Source of the DNA: Candidatus Pelagibacter sp.
GTDB lineage: Bacteria > Pseudomonadota > Alphaproteobacteria > Pelagibacterales > Pelagibacteraceae
Assembly: GCA_028095445.1 (NCBI GenBank)
Contig: JAOHCJ010000002.1
Span: 8,798-72,797 of the forward strand
DNA: 64,000 nucleotides
Direction of reading: 5' to 3'
The notes below the pieces were generated by a model that worked only from the letters and a program-made list of their open reading frames with translations, ran no database searches and was not told the DNA's origin. This document shows, one piece after another, positions 1 to 10,124 of the stretch (positions are counted from its first letter, which is position 1; each line of letters begins with the position of its first letter). The position numbers and the translations under genes are program-made.

Positions 1-1208
1 TCTTTTGGTAATTTTATAACTGAACCTTTCGGCGTAAAACAAAAAACATTTTCTTGAAACATTTGTAACTTAGTGTATTCAAAAAAATGTTCGGGGTTTT
101 CATCTTTATCTATAATTTCGACTAAATCTGCTAACCAATCATATTCTTTCCATGTTAAAGAATTGAACTTTTCAGATGATTTATATTTCCAATGAGATGC
201 TATCCCTCTTTCAGCAAAATCATGCATATGTGTAGTTCTAATTTGAATTTCAATTGGTCTTCTATTTGGTCCAATAACTGCTGTGTGAATTGATCGATAT
301 TTATTTATTTTGGGTGAAGATATATAGTCTTTGAATCTTCCAGGAATACAATTCCATTGTTTATGAAAGATACCAAGTGCCTTATAACATTCTTCTGTTG
401 TTTTAAGTATTATTCTAAATCCAATAATATCTGTAATTTGTTCGAGTGAAATTCTTTTTTTTTGTACTTTTCTCCAAATAGAAAACGGTGTTTTTTCTCT
501 ACCAATAATTTCAACGTTAATATTATGATTATTCAATAGCTCACTAAGTTGTAGTGATATAGAGTTAAAACTATTAACTTTATCATCTTTAATTTCATCT
601 AATCTTTTTTTTATAAGCTCTCTTCCCTTGTTATTTAAAACTTTAAAAGATAAATCTTCAAGTTCATCTCTAATACGATGCATGCCCATTCTGTCAGCTA
701 ACGGAGCATAAATTTCCATTGTTTCTTTTGCAATCCTTTCTTTTTTATCTATCTTTGTAATTGCTTCTATGGTTCTCATGTTGTGAAGACGATCAGCAAG
801 TTTTACAAGTAATACTCTTATATCTTTGGAGGTTGCTAAAATTAATTTTCTAAAGTTTTCTGCTTTAGAATTTGAAACAGCTTGATTTTCAAAAACAGAA
901 ATTTTGGTTACTCCATCAACTAAATCTGCCACTTCTTTACCAAATTCGTCTTTAATTGTTTCATAGGTTGCATGAGTATCTTCAATAGTGTCATGAAGTA
1001 AGCCTGTCGTTATAGTGGCACTGTCTAATTTAAGCTCTGTTAAAATATTTGCGACTGCTATAGGGTGATTAGAATATGGATCACCAGAATCTCTTTTTTG
1101 ATTTTGATGTGCTTTTACAGCAAAATCATATGCCTTGTTTAATTTTTCAGGGTTTAAAAATTTGTTATAAGACTTAACTTTATTTATTAGTTCTTCAGAA
1201 TTAAGCAT
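1..1208 (-). CDS. spoT: Bifunctional (p)ppGpp synthetase/hydrolase, RelA/SpoT family, 3' end cut by window edge
   Basis: Makes and degrades the stringent-response alarmone (p)ppGpp. I translated about 402 residues from the ATG at 1206-1208. The N-terminal HD hydrolase domain is intact (LLHDTIEDT, followed by KLADRLHNMRT). The synthetase domain follows, with GRFKDYIS and EIQIRTTHMHDFAERG. The RxKD form of the synthetase loop (RFKD) is the one typical of bifunctional Rel/SpoT enzymes rather than the RelA-only EXDD form. The frame is still open at base 1, at the start of what should be the TGS domain (ENVFCFTPKG), so the regulatory C-terminus lies outside. It is probably the last gene of the dapA-smpB-folK run, 19 bp after folK. 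It is likely the genome's only long Rel protein, as usual in alphaproteobacteria, but that cannot be checked here. Confidence 0.93.
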   Translation of the reverse strand, partial: MLNSEELINKVKSYNKFLNPEKLNKAYDFAVKAHQNQKRDSGDPYSNHPIAVANILTELKLDSATITTGLLHDTIEDTHATYETIKDEFGKEVADLVDGVTKISVFENQAVSNSKAENFRKLILATSKDIRVLLVKLADRLHNMRTIEAITKIDKKERIAKETMEIYAPLADRMGMHRIRDELEDLSFKVLNNKGRELIKKRLDEIKDDKVNSFNSISLQLSELLNNHNINVEIIGREKTPFSIWRKVQKKRISLEQITDIIGFRIILKTTEECYKALGIFHKQWNCIPGRFKDYISSPKINKYRSIHTAVIGPNRRPIEIQIRTTHMHDFAERGIASHWKYKSSEKFNSLTWKEYDWLADLVEIIDKDENPEHFFEYTKLQMFQENVFCFTPKGSVIKLPK

Positions 1209-1227
1209 GGTTAATTATAACATTAAT

Positions 1228-1749
1228 TCATATTTGTTTAATAGATCTTAAATCTTCAATCGGTAATGACTTTACTAATTTAACAATATTTTTACCAGAT
1301 TTGGGATGTTTCCAGCATTTATTAATCTCAAAAAGAGGTAAAAGAACAAAGTTTCTATTGATCATACTTACATGAGGTAAAGCCAAATTCTTATCTATTA
1401 GGTTTAATATTTTTTGATCATAGTCAATAATATCAATATCACATGTTCTAGGTGAATTTTTTTGCGACTTTTTTCTACCTAATTTTTTTTCTATTGATTT
1501 ACATATCTTTAACAATTCTGAAGGTGATAAATGTGTTTTGATTTCAATAACAATATTAATAAACTTTGGATTTGATTTATTAGGCCAAGAAACTGATTCA
1601 AAATTACTTGAAGATTTTATTATTTTAACGTTATTAAGTTGTAGCTCAAACTTTGCTTTTTGAATATTCTGAATCCTATTACCTAAATTAGAGCCAATTG
1701 CCAAATAAATTTGTTTAACTTGATTTTCTAATAAATCTTGCTTTATCAC
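1228..1749 (-). CDS. folK: 2-amino-4-hydroxy-6-hydroxymethyldihydropteridine pyrophosphokinase (HPPK)
   Basis: Transfers pyrophosphate from ATP to 6-hydroxymethyl-dihydropterin in folate synthesis. Family signatures are [11 protein letters not shown] near the N-terminus, the central [21 protein letters not shown] region and the [11 protein letters not shown] metal-binding stretch, followed by [16 protein letters not shown]. The start is uncertain. The frame is open back to a TTG at 1788 inside smpB, but a GTG at 1747-1749 has AGGGA eight bases upstream and gives a more usual N-terminus, so it is preferred here. It overlaps the smpB end by 35 bp with this start. Folate supply fits the tetrahydrofolate-dependent sarcosine oxidase encoded further along. 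Confidence 0.87.
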   Translation of the reverse strand: MIKQDLLENQVKQIYLAIGSNLGNRIQNIQKAKFELQLNNVKIIKSSSNFESVSWPNKSNPKFINIVIEIKTHLSPSELLKICKSIEKKLGRKKSQKNSPRTCDIDIIDYDQKILNLIDKNLALPHVSMINRNFVLLPLFEINKCWKHPKSGKNIVKLVKSLPIEDLRSIKQI

Positions 1750-2185
1750 GATTCCAGTCCCTATTTTTTTTTGTAGCTCTTTTATCAAATTGTTTTTTTC
1801 CTTTTGCTATAGCAATTTCTATTTTAGCTTTACCTTTTTTAAAATACATTTTTGTAGGAACTAAAGTAAAACCATCTCTTTGCATTTTTCCTATAAGTTT
1901 ATTTATTTCTTTTTTATTAAGTAAAAGTTTTCTTTCATCCATTGGACTATGGTTGGAATAACTTGCTTGTTTATACGATGCTATATGAGAGTTAATCAAT
2001 ACAATCTCACCATTTTTTTCAACAGCATAAGAATCAGCAATATTAACTTTACCTTCTCTGATTGACTTGATTTCAGATCCTTTAAGTACCAAACCAGCTT
2101 CAATTAAATCTTCAAAAAAATAATTAAAACTTGCTTTTCTATTTAAGCAAATAATCTTTAAACCAGTATTGGTTTTTTTGTTCAT
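1715..2185 (-). CDS. smpB: SsrA (tmRNA)-binding protein SmpB
   Basis: Binds tmRNA and delivers it to stalled ribosomes for trans-translation. The 156-residue length is normal. The family core is visible: [30 protein letters not shown], and [17 protein letters not shown], followed by a lysine/arginine-rich tail that enters the decoding centre. The start ATG overlaps the dapA stop by 4 bp (ATGA type), so the two are translationally coupled. No tmRNA gene was recognised in the window. Confidence 0.95.
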   Translation of the reverse strand: MNKKTNTGLKIICLNRKASFNYFFEDLIEAGLVLKGSEIKSIREGKVNIADSYAVEKNGEIVLINSHIASYKQASYSNHSPMDERKLLLNKKEINKLIGKMQRDGFTLVPTKMYFKKGKAKIEIAIAKGKKQFDKRATKKNRDWNRDKARFIRKSS

Positions 2186-3066
2186 TTAAGTAAATTTGCT
2201 GATGCTAATGCTTTTTTAATAATTGTCTTTGTTGACTCAGTTGTATTAACAAGAGGCAACCTTACATCGTCATTGCATAAATTTAAAAGTTTTGCTGCAT
2301 ATTTAACTGGACTTGGGTTGCTTTCTACGAACATTGCATTGTGAACTGGTTGTAAGATTTTATCCAATCTATCAGCTTCTTTCTTTTCATTGTCACCAAC
2401 TGCTAAAGAAAATTTTTGAAATTCTGCACAAAGTTTTGGTGCAATGTTTGCAGTGACACTGATTGCTCCAATTCCACCTCTTCTATTAAATTCTAATGCA
2501 TTGTCATCGTTACCTGTGAGTTGTATAAAATCTTTACCCATTTTTTTAAATTGTTGATCTACTCTATCTAAGTCGCCAGTAGCATCTTTTACACCAACAA
2601 TATTTTTTAATTCAAATAGTCTAGCCATAGTATCAACAGACATATCAATGACCGATCTACCCGGAATATTATAAATTATAATAGGTATGCCACATTGATC
2701 ATTAATTTTTTTGTAATGTTGATATAGGCCCTCTTGAGTTGGTTTGTTATAATATGGTGTTACAATCAACGCTGCATCAGCACCTTCTTTCTCAGCATGT
2801 TTTGTTAGTGAAACTGCTTCTGCAGTAGAGTTTGAGCCTGTACCCGCTATGATAGGATTTTTTCCACCACTCTCTTTAATGCACAACTCTATAACTTTTT
2901 GGTGCTCTTCATGACTTAATGTCGGTGACTCTCCAGTTGTACCAGCAGGAATTAGCCCATTTGTTCCATTATTAATGTGAAAATGTATAAGCTGAATATA
3001 TGCTTCTATATCTAGCTTATCATTTTTAAATGGGGTAATTAAAGCAACATTTGATCCTTTGAACAT
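2182..3066 (-). CDS. dapA: 4-hydroxy-tetrahydrodipicolinate synthase
   Basis: Condenses pyruvate with aspartate-semialdehyde, the first committed step of diaminopimelate and lysine synthesis in the cytoplasm. At 294 residues it is the standard TIM-barrel length. Visible active-site elements are [10 protein letters not shown] (residues 41-50), Tyr132 in IIYNIPGR and the Schiff-base Lys160 in GVKDATGD. It is the first gene of the minus-strand run dapA-smpB-folK-spoT and is divergent from the transglycosylase gene across 41 bp, which must hold both promoters. Confidence 0.96.
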   Translation of the reverse strand: MFKGSNVALITPFKNDKLDIEAYIQLIHFHINNGTNGLIPAGTTGESPTLSHEEHQKVIELCIKESGGKNPIIAGTGSNSTAEAVSLTKHAEKEGADAALIVTPYYNKPTQEGLYQHYKKINDQCGIPIIIYNIPGRSVIDMSVDTMARLFELKNIVGVKDATGDLDRVDQQFKKMGKDFIQLTGNDDNALEFNRRGGIGAISVTANIAPKLCAEFQKFSLAVGDNEKKEADRLDKILQPVHNAMFVESNPSPVKYAAKLLNLCNDDVRLPLVNTTESTKTIIKKALASANLLK

Positions 3067-3107
3067 AAATACTTATAACATAGTTTAACGATTCATTTAG
3101 TAAATTT

Positions 3108-5426
3108 ATGACTAGAAATATAATCTTTTTCTTAAAATTAATAACTTTAATTTTGATTTTTAATACAAAGATACAAGCTGAAGAATTAACCATTATTCCA
3201 GCAAAGAAACCAATTTTAGATAAAATTACAACTCAACAAAAGCTTACCCAAGGAATTTTAAGACCAAAATCTAAGCCAATAATAAAAAAAGAAAATAAAA
3301 AAATTTCTACAGACTTTATTAAACCTGAGACAAAACCAACTAAAGATAAAGAAAAAAAAGTTACTGAAAATGTTAAACAAAAAATAGAGACAACAGAAAA
3401 TAAAGATACCAAAATAACTACTAAAACTAAGCAAAAAGTTGTTTTTATATTTCCAAAAAATAAACCTGTTGTAGTCAAAAAATCTACTAAAACAGTTCAA
3501 AAAAAGTCTAAATACTATAATCAAAAAGACTTTGAAATAGCAAAAAAATCTATAAATGCAATGGAGAAGAGACAATGGACTACAGCTGTTTCTATGTCAA
3601 AAAAAACCAAAGATAAATCCATATATAAATTTATTCAATGGAGACATTTATTAACAACGGGCAATCAAGCTAGCTTCTACGATTATATGACTTTTATTAA
3701 AAATAATAACAGTTATCCAAGAATAAATAGAATTAGATATCTAGCTGAACATAAATTATCAACAGATAAAATTTCACCAAAAAAAATAATAGATTGGTTT
3801 GAAGATAAAGAACCTTTAAGTGGTTTTGGGAAATTGATATTAGGAGAAAGCTTTATTAATAAAGGAAGTATTGAAAAAGGTATAACTTTGATTAAAGAAG
3901 GTTGGATTACGGCAGATTTAAGTAGATCTGAAATGAAATATTTTAGAAAAAAATATAAAAAATATTTAGATGCAAATGATTATATTAAAAGAGCAGACTA
4001 TCTATCTTGGGAAAATAAATATTGGGATTTAAAAAGAATGCTCAGGTATTTGCCTAAAGACTACGAACTACTTTATACAGCTAGACAAATTTTAATGAGT
4101 AAGTCTTATGGTGTAGATAATGCAATTAAAAATGTTCCTACAAAATTAAAAAATGATGCTGGTCTAAATTATGATCGTTTAAAATGGAGAAGAAAAAGAG
4201 GTCGAGTTGATGACTCTCTTGAAATACTTCTTAAAATACCAAATAATAAAACTTACTTAATAAGACCTGATAAGTGGTGGAAAGAAAGATCCATAATAGC
4301 AAGAGCTTTGATATATAAAAAAAAGTATGAAACTGCATACAAAATAACTAGTAAGCATTCTCTTGAAAAAGGGCCTGAATTTGCAGAAGCTGAATGGATG
4401 AGTGGTTGGATTGCTTTAAGTTTTTTAAATGATCCTATATTAGCAATTGATCATTTTAATAATTTTCATCAAAATGTTGGGTATCCTATTAGTTTGTCTA
4501 GAGGTGCGTACTGGTTGGGAAGATCATACGAAAAGATTGGAAATAAAGAAAAATCTGATCAATGGTATAAAGAAGCTACAAAGTATTTAACTACCTTTTA
4601 TGGTCAACTAGCACATTTAAAAATTAAGCCAAATGAAAACTTTGAGCTTCCAGAACAACAAAAAATTACGGATGAATATAGAAAATACTTTTATAAAAAA
4701 GATTTAGTTAAAGTTATTTATCTTTTGGATGAATTAAAAAAAGATAAATATACAAAAAGTATTTTAAAGCACTTAGCAAATGATAGTGTAGATAATGGGA
4801 GCGAAATATTAGCCGCAGAACTTTCAACCAATATATCAAGATTTGATTTTGCAATTCAAATTTCTAAAGTTGCGTCTTATGAAAAAAGATTTCATAATGA
4901 CTTTAACTATCCTATAATTAGTACACCTACATATATTAATGGTCGTAAAATTCCTGAATCTGCATTTATACTTTCAATAATTAGACAAGAAAGCGAGTTT
5001 GATATGAGTGCAAACAGTCATGCAGGTGCACAAGGTTTAATGCAATTAATGCCTTACACTGCAAAATTGGTTTCTAAGCAAGCTAAACTTCCATATTCAA
5101 AACCTAGATTAACCAGAGATCCTGAATACAATATAAACCTAGGTTCTCATTATATAGCTGGCTTAATTTTAGAATATGAAGGTGCTTATCCTTTTGCTAT
5201 AGCTGCTTATAATGCGGGACCTAAGAGAGTTAAATATTGGAAAAAAATAAATAAAGATCCTCAAAAAAAACAAGTGGATTATGTCGATTGGGTAGAGCTG
5301 ATTAAGTTTAAAGAAACTAGAAATTATGTTCAGCGTGTACTAGAAAATTATAATGTTTATAGATATATACTAGAAAAAAAACCTATAAAAATGAAAGATT
5401 TTTTTAAGGACCAACCTTTATTTTAA
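3108..5426 (+). CDS. slt: Soluble lytic murein transglycosylase (SLT, GH23)
   Basis: Exported enzyme that cleaves peptidoglycan between MurNAc and GlcNAc with formation of 1,6-anhydro ends. It has a signal peptide (about residues 1-24, ending near IQAEE), then a low-complexity Lys/Thr/Pro-rich stretch to about residue 135, a helical superhelix-type region with tetratricopeptide-like character, and a C-terminal SLT domain. The catalytic Glu lies near residue 628 in SIIRQESEFD, followed by AGAQGLMQLMP and AYNAGP motifs. The total of 772 residues is longer than E. coli Slt70, mainly because of the N-terminal linker. The stop codon touches the CCA end of the opposing tRNA-Ser gene. Confidence 0.92.
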   Translation: MTRNIIFFLKLITLILIFNTKIQAEELTIIPAKKPILDKITTQQKLTQGILRPKSKPIIKKENKKISTDFIKPETKPTKDKEKKVTENVKQKIETTENKDTKITTKTKQKVVFIFPKNKPVVVKKSTKTVQKKSKYYNQKDFEIAKKSINAMEKRQWTTAVSMSKKTKDKSIYKFIQWRHLLTTGNQASFYDYMTFIKNNNSYPRINRIRYLAEHKLSTDKISPKKIIDWFEDKEPLSGFGKLILGESFINKGSIEKGITLIKEGWITADLSRSEMKYFRKKYKKYLDANDYIKRADYLSWENKYWDLKRMLRYLPKDYELLYTARQILMSKSYGVDNAIKNVPTKLKNDAGLNYDRLKWRRKRGRVDDSLEILLKIPNNKTYLIRPDKWWKERSIIARALIYKKKYETAYKITSKHSLEKGPEFAEAEWMSGWIALSFLNDPILAIDHFNNFHQNVGYPISLSRGAYWLGRSYEKIGNKEKSDQWYKEATKYLTTFYGQLAHLKIKPNENFELPEQQKITDEYRKYFYKKDLVKVIYLLDELKKDKYTKSILKHLANDSVDNGSEILAAELSTNISRFDFAIQISKVASYEKRFHNDFNYPIISTPTYINGRKIPESAFILSIIRQESEFDMSANSHAGAQGLMQLMPYTAKLVSKQAKLPYSKPRLTRDPEYNINLGSHYIAGLILEYEGAYPFAIAAYNAGPKRVKYWKKINKDPQKKQVDYVDWVELIKFKETRNYVQRVLENYNVYRYILEKKPIKMKDFFKDQPLF

Positions 5427-5518
5427 TGGCGGAAGAGGAGGGATTCGAACCCTCGGTACAAGTTTCCCCGCACGGTCATTTAGCAAACGACTGGTTTCAG
5501 CCTCTCACCCACTCTTCC
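5427..5518 (-). tRNA. tRNA-Ser(GCT)
   Basis: Reading the minus strand gives a 92-nt class II tRNA. The acceptor is GGAAGAG pairing with CTCTTCC, discriminator G and an encoded CCA (5427-5429). The anticodon stem is GTCGT/ATGAC around loop TTGCTAA, so the anticodon is GCT. It has a long variable arm and the T-arm GAGGGTTCGAATCCCTC. The gene converges on slt and its CCA begins immediately after the slt TAA. Confidence 0.95.
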
Positions 5519-5543
5519 ACTGCGACATTGATATAACCGATTG

Positions 5544-5559
5544 TATTGAATATTCAATA
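5544..5559. promoter_or_regulatory. 16-bp perfect palindrome in the promoter region of the sox operon, candidate operator
   Basis: TATTGAATATTCAATA is its own reverse complement. It sits 27 bp before the soxB ATG and is followed at 5562-5567 by TATAAA, a plausible -10 element. It also lies upstream of the divergent tRNA-Ser gene (5' end at 5518). A dimeric repressor or activator site is one reading. AT-rich DNA makes short palindromes fairly easy to find, so regulatory function is inference. Confidence 0.4.
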
Positions 5560-5586
5560 TTTATAAAGTAATTATTAATTAAAATA

Positions 5587-6840
5587 ATGAAAAACAATTA
5601 TTCAATATTTTCACTGATTAAAAATGCTTTTAGTTACCATGAAAATTGGCAAAAAGCATGGAAGGACCCTCAACCTAAAAAAGAATATGATGTGGTAATT
5701 ATAGGTGGTGGTGGTCACGGTTTAGCTACCGCTTACTATTTAGCAAAAAAACACAACATAAAAAATATTGCTGTTATTGAAAAAGGATGGATTGGTGGTG
5801 GTAACACTGGGAGAAACACTACAATTATTAGGTCAAATTATTTATGGGATGCTAGTGCTGGCTTGTACGATCATGCATTGAAAATTTGGGAAAGTTTATC
5901 TCAAGAGCTTAATTACAATGTAATGTTTAGTCAAAGGGGTGTAATGAATCTTGCTCATAATCTTCAAGATGTTAGAGACTTAAAAAGAAGAACACATGCA
6001 AATAGATTAAATGGTATTGATGCTTTTTATTTATCAACAGAAGAAGTTAAAAAATTTTGTCCAATAATTAATACTTCACCTGATATCAGATATCCTGTTT
6101 TAGGAGGGACTTTACAAAAAAGAGCTGGAACTGCACGGCATGACGCTGTTGCATGGGGTTATGCACGCGGCGCAGATGAACTTGGTGTTGATATAATTCA
6201 AAATTGTGAAGTAAAAGGTATTAAACGTAATGGTGATGAAGTTCAGGGTGTTGAAACAACAAAAGGTTTCATTAAAACTAAAAAAATCGGAGTGGTAGCA
6301 GCAGGTCACTCTAGTATTATTGCTAACATGGCAGGTTTGAGACTCCCCTTAGAAAGTAAACCATTGCAGGCACTTGTTTCAGAACCAGTCAAACCTATTA
6401 TTGATACTGTTGTAATGTCAAATGCAGTACACGCTTACGTTAGTCAATCAGACAAAGGTGAACTCGTTATTGGTGCAGGTACCGACGATTATATATCTTA
6501 TTCTCAAAAAGGCAGTCACCAAATTGTTGAGGGAACTTTAAATGCAATTTTAGAATTATATCCAATATTTAGTCGAATGAGAATGTTACGTCAATGGGGT
6601 GGTATTGTTGATATATGTCCCGACGCAAGTCCTATAATAAGTAAAACAAATATTAAAGGTTTATTTTTTAATTGTGGTTGGGGTACTGGTGGTTTTAAAG
6701 CTACACCTGGTTCAGGTGATTTATTTGCACACACGATAGCCAATGATGAACCTCATAAACTTAATGCTTCATTTAACTTAAACAGATTTGTAAGTGGTGA
6801 TCTTGTTGATGAACATGGAGCTGCTGCGGTAGCTCACTAA
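5587..6840 (+). CDS. soxB: Sarcosine oxidase beta subunit
   Basis: Catalytic subunit of heterotetrameric sarcosine oxidase, which oxidises sarcosine (N-methylglycine) and passes the methyl carbon to tetrahydrofolate. It has a DAO-type FAD-binding fold with the dinucleotide motif [17 protein letters not shown] (residues 37-53). RHDAVAW contains His185, which aligns with the histidine that carries covalent FMN in characterised beta subunits. The C-terminal region [15 protein letters not shown] is typical of the family. At 417 residues it is full length. It is the first gene of soxBDAG and the soxD ATG follows its stop with no gap. Confidence 0.95.
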   Translation: MKNNYSIFSLIKNAFSYHENWQKAWKDPQPKKEYDVVIIGGGGHGLATAYYLAKKHNIKNIAVIEKGWIGGGNTGRNTTIIRSNYLWDASAGLYDHALKIWESLSQELNYNVMFSQRGVMNLAHNLQDVRDLKRRTHANRLNGIDAFYLSTEEVKKFCPIINTSPDIRYPVLGGTLQKRAGTARHDAVAWGYARGADELGVDIIQNCEVKGIKRNGDEVQGVETTKGFIKTKKIGVVAAGHSSIIANMAGLRLPLESKPLQALVSEPVKPIIDTVVMSNAVHAYVSQSDKGELVIGAGTDDYISYSQKGSHQIVEGTLNAILELYPIFSRMRMLRQWGGIVDICPDASPIISKTNIKGLFFNCGWGTGGFKATPGSGDLFAHTIANDEPHKLNASFNLNRFVSGDLVDEHGAAAVAH

Positions 6841-7116
6841 ATGTTTATAATAAATTGTCCTTTTTGTGGTGAGAGAGATCAAAGTGAATTTAAAGCTGGT
6901 GGTGAAGCTCATATTGAAAGACCTAAACAGCCAACAGAACTAAGTGACGATGAGTGGGCAGAATATTTGTTTATGAGAAAAAATATCAAAGGTGTTCAGT
7001 TTGAAAGATGGAACCATGCTCATGGATGTAGGAAATGGTTTAATATGGTGAGAGATACTTCCAATGATGAAATTAAATTAATTTATAAAATGGGTGAAAA
7101 GCCTCCAATTGAATAA
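6841..7116 (+). CDS. soxD: Sarcosine oxidase delta subunit
   Basis: Small structural subunit of heterotetrameric sarcosine oxidase that carries a zinc site. The 91 residues begin with NCPFCGERDQSEF and contain the later HAHGCRKWFN segment. The three cysteines and nearby histidines are in the usual metal-binding places, and the AEYLFMRKN and GVQFERW stretches are typical of SoxD. It sits between soxB and soxA with 0 bp and 2 bp spacing, in the conserved B-D-A-G order. Confidence 0.95.
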   Translation: MFIINCPFCGERDQSEFKAGGEAHIERPKQPTELSDDEWAEYLFMRKNIKGVQFERWNHAHGCRKWFNMVRDTSNDEIKLIYKMGEKPPIE

Positions 7117-7118
7117 TA

Positions 7119-10100
7119 ATGTCTAAAAATTTTAGAATTAAAAGTAGTAGCTTTATAGATGAAACAACAAGTATTCCATTTAAGTTTAATGGAAAAACTT
7201 ACCATGGATTTAAAGGTGATACATTAGCCTCAGCATTACTAGCTAATGGTATTCATTTAGTTGGTAGAAGTTTTAAATATCATAGACCTAGAGGTATAAT
7301 GAGTGCCGGTTCAGAGGAACCCAATGCTATTGTTCAAGTTGGAAATGATAAAGCAATAACAGAACCAAATGTCAGGGCTACTGAAGTGGAGATACACGAT
7401 GGCTTAGAGGCTACTAGTCAAAATTGTTGGCCGAGTGTTAATTTTGATATAGGTGGAATTAACAACTTATTATCCCCTTTTCTACCAGCAGGTTTTTACT
7501 ACAAAACATTTATGTGGCCTGCTAGTTTTTGGGAAAAATATGAATATTTTATAAGACATTCTGCTGGTCTAGGAAAATCGCCTACAAAACCAGATACTGA
7601 TATCTATGATCATAAATATGTACATTGTGATGTATTGGTAATAGGTGCTGGAATATCTGGAATTATGGCTGCTAGTACTGCAGCAAAAAATAATTTTAAA
7701 ACTATTTTATTAGATGAAAAAGCAGAGATTGGTGGATCAACAATTTATCAGAGTTCTGATAATTTCAAGATTGATAATAAAATTTCATCAAATTGGCTAA
7801 AAGAAGAAATTAGTAAATTAAAAGAATTAGAAAACTTAGAAATAAAAACCAGAACAAGTGTTGCAGCATATCATGGATATAATTATCTGTTAGCTAGAGA
7901 AAATCTTACTGATCATCTTAGTTTAACAGAAAAGCAAAATAAAATTAGACAAAGACTTTTAAAGATTAGAGCAAAAAAAGTTATAGTAGCTACAGGATCT
8001 TTAGAAAGACCTCTTATTTTTAATAATAATGATAGACCAGGAATAATGCTTTCATCAGCAATTAAAAAATATGCTGATTATTATGGTGTTATTTGTGGAA
8101 AAAAAAATGTTTTTTTTACAAATAATGATACGGCTTATGAAACTGCAATTGCATTATATAAAAAAGGAATAAAGATCCAAGCGATTATCGATATAAGAGA
8201 GGAATCGCATTCAACAGTTATCAAAGAAGCTAAAAATTTAGGTATCAAAGTCTATTGGTCCCACACTGTTATTGACACACATGGATACAAAAAATTAAAA
8301 CAAATATCGATAATGGGACTTTCTAAAGATGGCCGATCAATAGTTGGAGATAAAGTTAAAATTGATTGTGATTGCCTTGGGGTGGCTGGAGGTTGGACAC
8401 CTGCTGTACACTTGTTTACTCAATCAGGTGGAAAGTTAAAGTTTAGAGATGAAGATCAAGTTTTTATTCCCAGTAAATATCCTTCTGAACAAATAAGTAT
8501 TGGTTCATGCAATGGTGATTTTGAATTAGATGAAATAGTTACAAATAGCTCAAAAAGTTTAAAAGAATTTCTTAATATCAATCAAACTGATTATGAAAAT
8601 TTATCAGTAGTTAATTCAAAAGAAACTAACAAGAAAAATATTTGGTTGTTGCCATCAGATAAAGTTTTTGGAAAAACTAAACCTTTTGTAGATTATCAAA
8701 ATGATGCTACTGCTAAAGATATCAAATTAGCTCTTAGAGAAGGCTTTAGATCTATAGAGCATGTAAAAAGATATACAACAACAGGAATGGGTACAGACCA
8801 AGGTAAACTAGGAAATATGCATGCTCTTGGAATTATTGCTGATACTGCTGGTGTTAAAATAGGTGAACTTGGTACTACAACTTTTAGACCTCCTTATACA
8901 CCTTTAACTTTTGGAACTATAGTTGGAAGAAATGTTGGTGAATTTTTTGATGTTTTTAGAAGAACAGCAATGAATGATTGGCATATTGAAAATAAAGCAG
9001 AGTTTGAAAATGTTGGTCAGTGGAAAAGAGCTTGGTATTACCCAAAAAATAATGAAACTATGCATGAGGCCGTACAAAGAGAAAGCTTAGCTGCTAGAGA
9101 AAGTGCAGGAATATTAGACGCTTCTACACTTGGCAAAATTGATATTCAAGGTAGCGATGCATCTGAATTTTTAAACAGAGTTTATACTAATGCTTGGTCA
9201 AAACTTGGTATTGGCAAGTGTAGATATGGTTTAATGCTTAATGAAGATGGAATGGTATATGATGATGGAGTTACAACAAGATTAAGTGAAAATCATTATA
9301 TAATGACAACCACCACAGGTGGGGCAGCAAACGTAATGGGTAAACTTGAGGATTACCTTCAAACTGAATGGCCTGAGTTAGATGTTTATTTGACATCAGT
9401 AACAGATCACTTCGCAACAGCTAGTATCTGTGGTCCAAATAGCAAAAAAATATTAAATAAATTAATTCCAGACCTAGATTTATCTGATCAAAATTTTCCT
9501 CATATGTCTTACAAAGAAGCAAAAATTGGAAAAATTAGATGTAGAGTAATGCGTATAAGTTTTACAGGTGAACATAGTTATGAAATTAATATTCAAGCCA
9601 ACTATGGGAAGTCTTTATGGGAACAGTGCATGGAGGTTGGTAAAGAATTCAATATTACTCCTTATGGTACAGAAACAATGCACTTATTAAGAGCTGAGAA
9701 AGGTTTTATTATTGTTGGTCAAGATACGGATGGAACCATGACTCCAGTAGACCTTCAAATGGATTGGATTGTAAGTAAAAAGAAATATGATTTTATTGGA
9801 AAAAGGTCTTTGTATAGATCAGATACTATAAAAGAGGATAGAAAACAATTAGTTGGACTGCTAACTGATAATCCAGAAGAAGTATTAGAAGAAGGTGCAC
9901 AAATAGTTTCTGAATTAAATCAAAAACCAGTAGAAATGCTTGGCCATGTAACCTCTAGTTATTTTAGTCCAAATTTAAATAAATCAATAGCACTTGCTGT
10001 TGTACGTGGTGGCAAGAATATGATTGGTAAAAAATTATTTATACCAATGGAAGGAAGATCAATCAATGTATCTATCGTTGATCCAGTATTTTTAGATAAG

Positions 10101-10124
10101 GAGAATAAAAAATTAAATGCTTAA
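7119..10124 (+). CDS. soxA: Sarcosine oxidase alpha subunit
   Basis: Largest subunit (1001 residues) of tetrameric sarcosine oxidase. The N-terminal part has the GDTLASALLANGIH and SFKYHRPRG ferredoxin-like segment. A dinucleotide-binding motif (VLVIGAGISGIMAAS) starts near residue 171. From about residue 610 there is a GcvT/aminomethyltransferase-type tetrahydrofolate domain, with the TMHLLRAEKGFIIVGQDTDG segment. That domain lets the enzyme make 5,10-methylene-THF instead of free formaldehyde. Its 3' end overlaps soxG by 8 bp. Dimethylglycine dehydrogenase-like proteins share the GcvT half, but the full architecture and neighbours fix the call. Confidence 0.95.
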   Translation: MSKNFRIKSSSFIDETTSIPFKFNGKTYHGFKGDTLASALLANGIHLVGRSFKYHRPRGIMSAGSEEPNAIVQVGNDKAITEPNVRATEVEIHDGLEATSQNCWPSVNFDIGGINNLLSPFLPAGFYYKTFMWPASFWEKYEYFIRHSAGLGKSPTKPDTDIYDHKYVHCDVLVIGAGISGIMAASTAAKNNFKTILLDEKAEIGGSTIYQSSDNFKIDNKISSNWLKEEISKLKELENLEIKTRTSVAAYHGYNYLLARENLTDHLSLTEKQNKIRQRLLKIRAKKVIVATGSLERPLIFNNNDRPGIMLSSAIKKYADYYGVICGKKNVFFTNNDTAYETAIALYKKGIKIQAIIDIREESHSTVIKEAKNLGIKVYWSHTVIDTHGYKKLKQISIMGLSKDGRSIVGDKVKIDCDCLGVAGGWTPAVHLFTQSGGKLKFRDEDQVFIPSKYPSEQISIGSCNGDFELDEIVTNSSKSLKEFLNINQTDYENLSVVNSKETNKKNIWLLPSDKVFGKTKPFVDYQNDATAKDIKLALREGFRSIEHVKRYTTTGMGTDQGKLGNMHALGIIADTAGVKIGELGTTTFRPPYTPLTFGTIVGRNVGEFFDVFRRTAMNDWHIENKAEFENVGQWKRAWYYPKNNETMHEAVQRESLAARESAGILDASTLGKIDIQGSDASEFLNRVYTNAWSKLGIGKCRYGLMLNEDGMVYDDGVTTRLSENHYIMTTTTGGAANVMGKLEDYLQTEWPELDVYLTSVTDHFATASICGPNSKKILNKLIPDLDLSDQNFPHMSYKEAKIGKIRCRVMRISFTGEHSYEINIQANYGKSLWEQCMEVGKEFNITPYGTETMHLLRAEKGFIIVGQDTDGTMTPVDLQMDWIVSKKKYDFIGKRSLYRSDTIKEDRKQLVGLLTDNPEEVLEEGAQIVSELNQKPVEMLGHVTSSYFSPNLNKSIALAVVRGGKNMIGKKLFIPMEGRSINVSIVDPVFLDKENKKLNA

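Noticed and set aside
3233..3575. Two hydrophobic minus-strand open frames opposite the 5' part of slt
   Set aside because: They are antisense readings of the lysine-rich slt linker (AAA read as TTT gives Phe/Leu). They have no family features.
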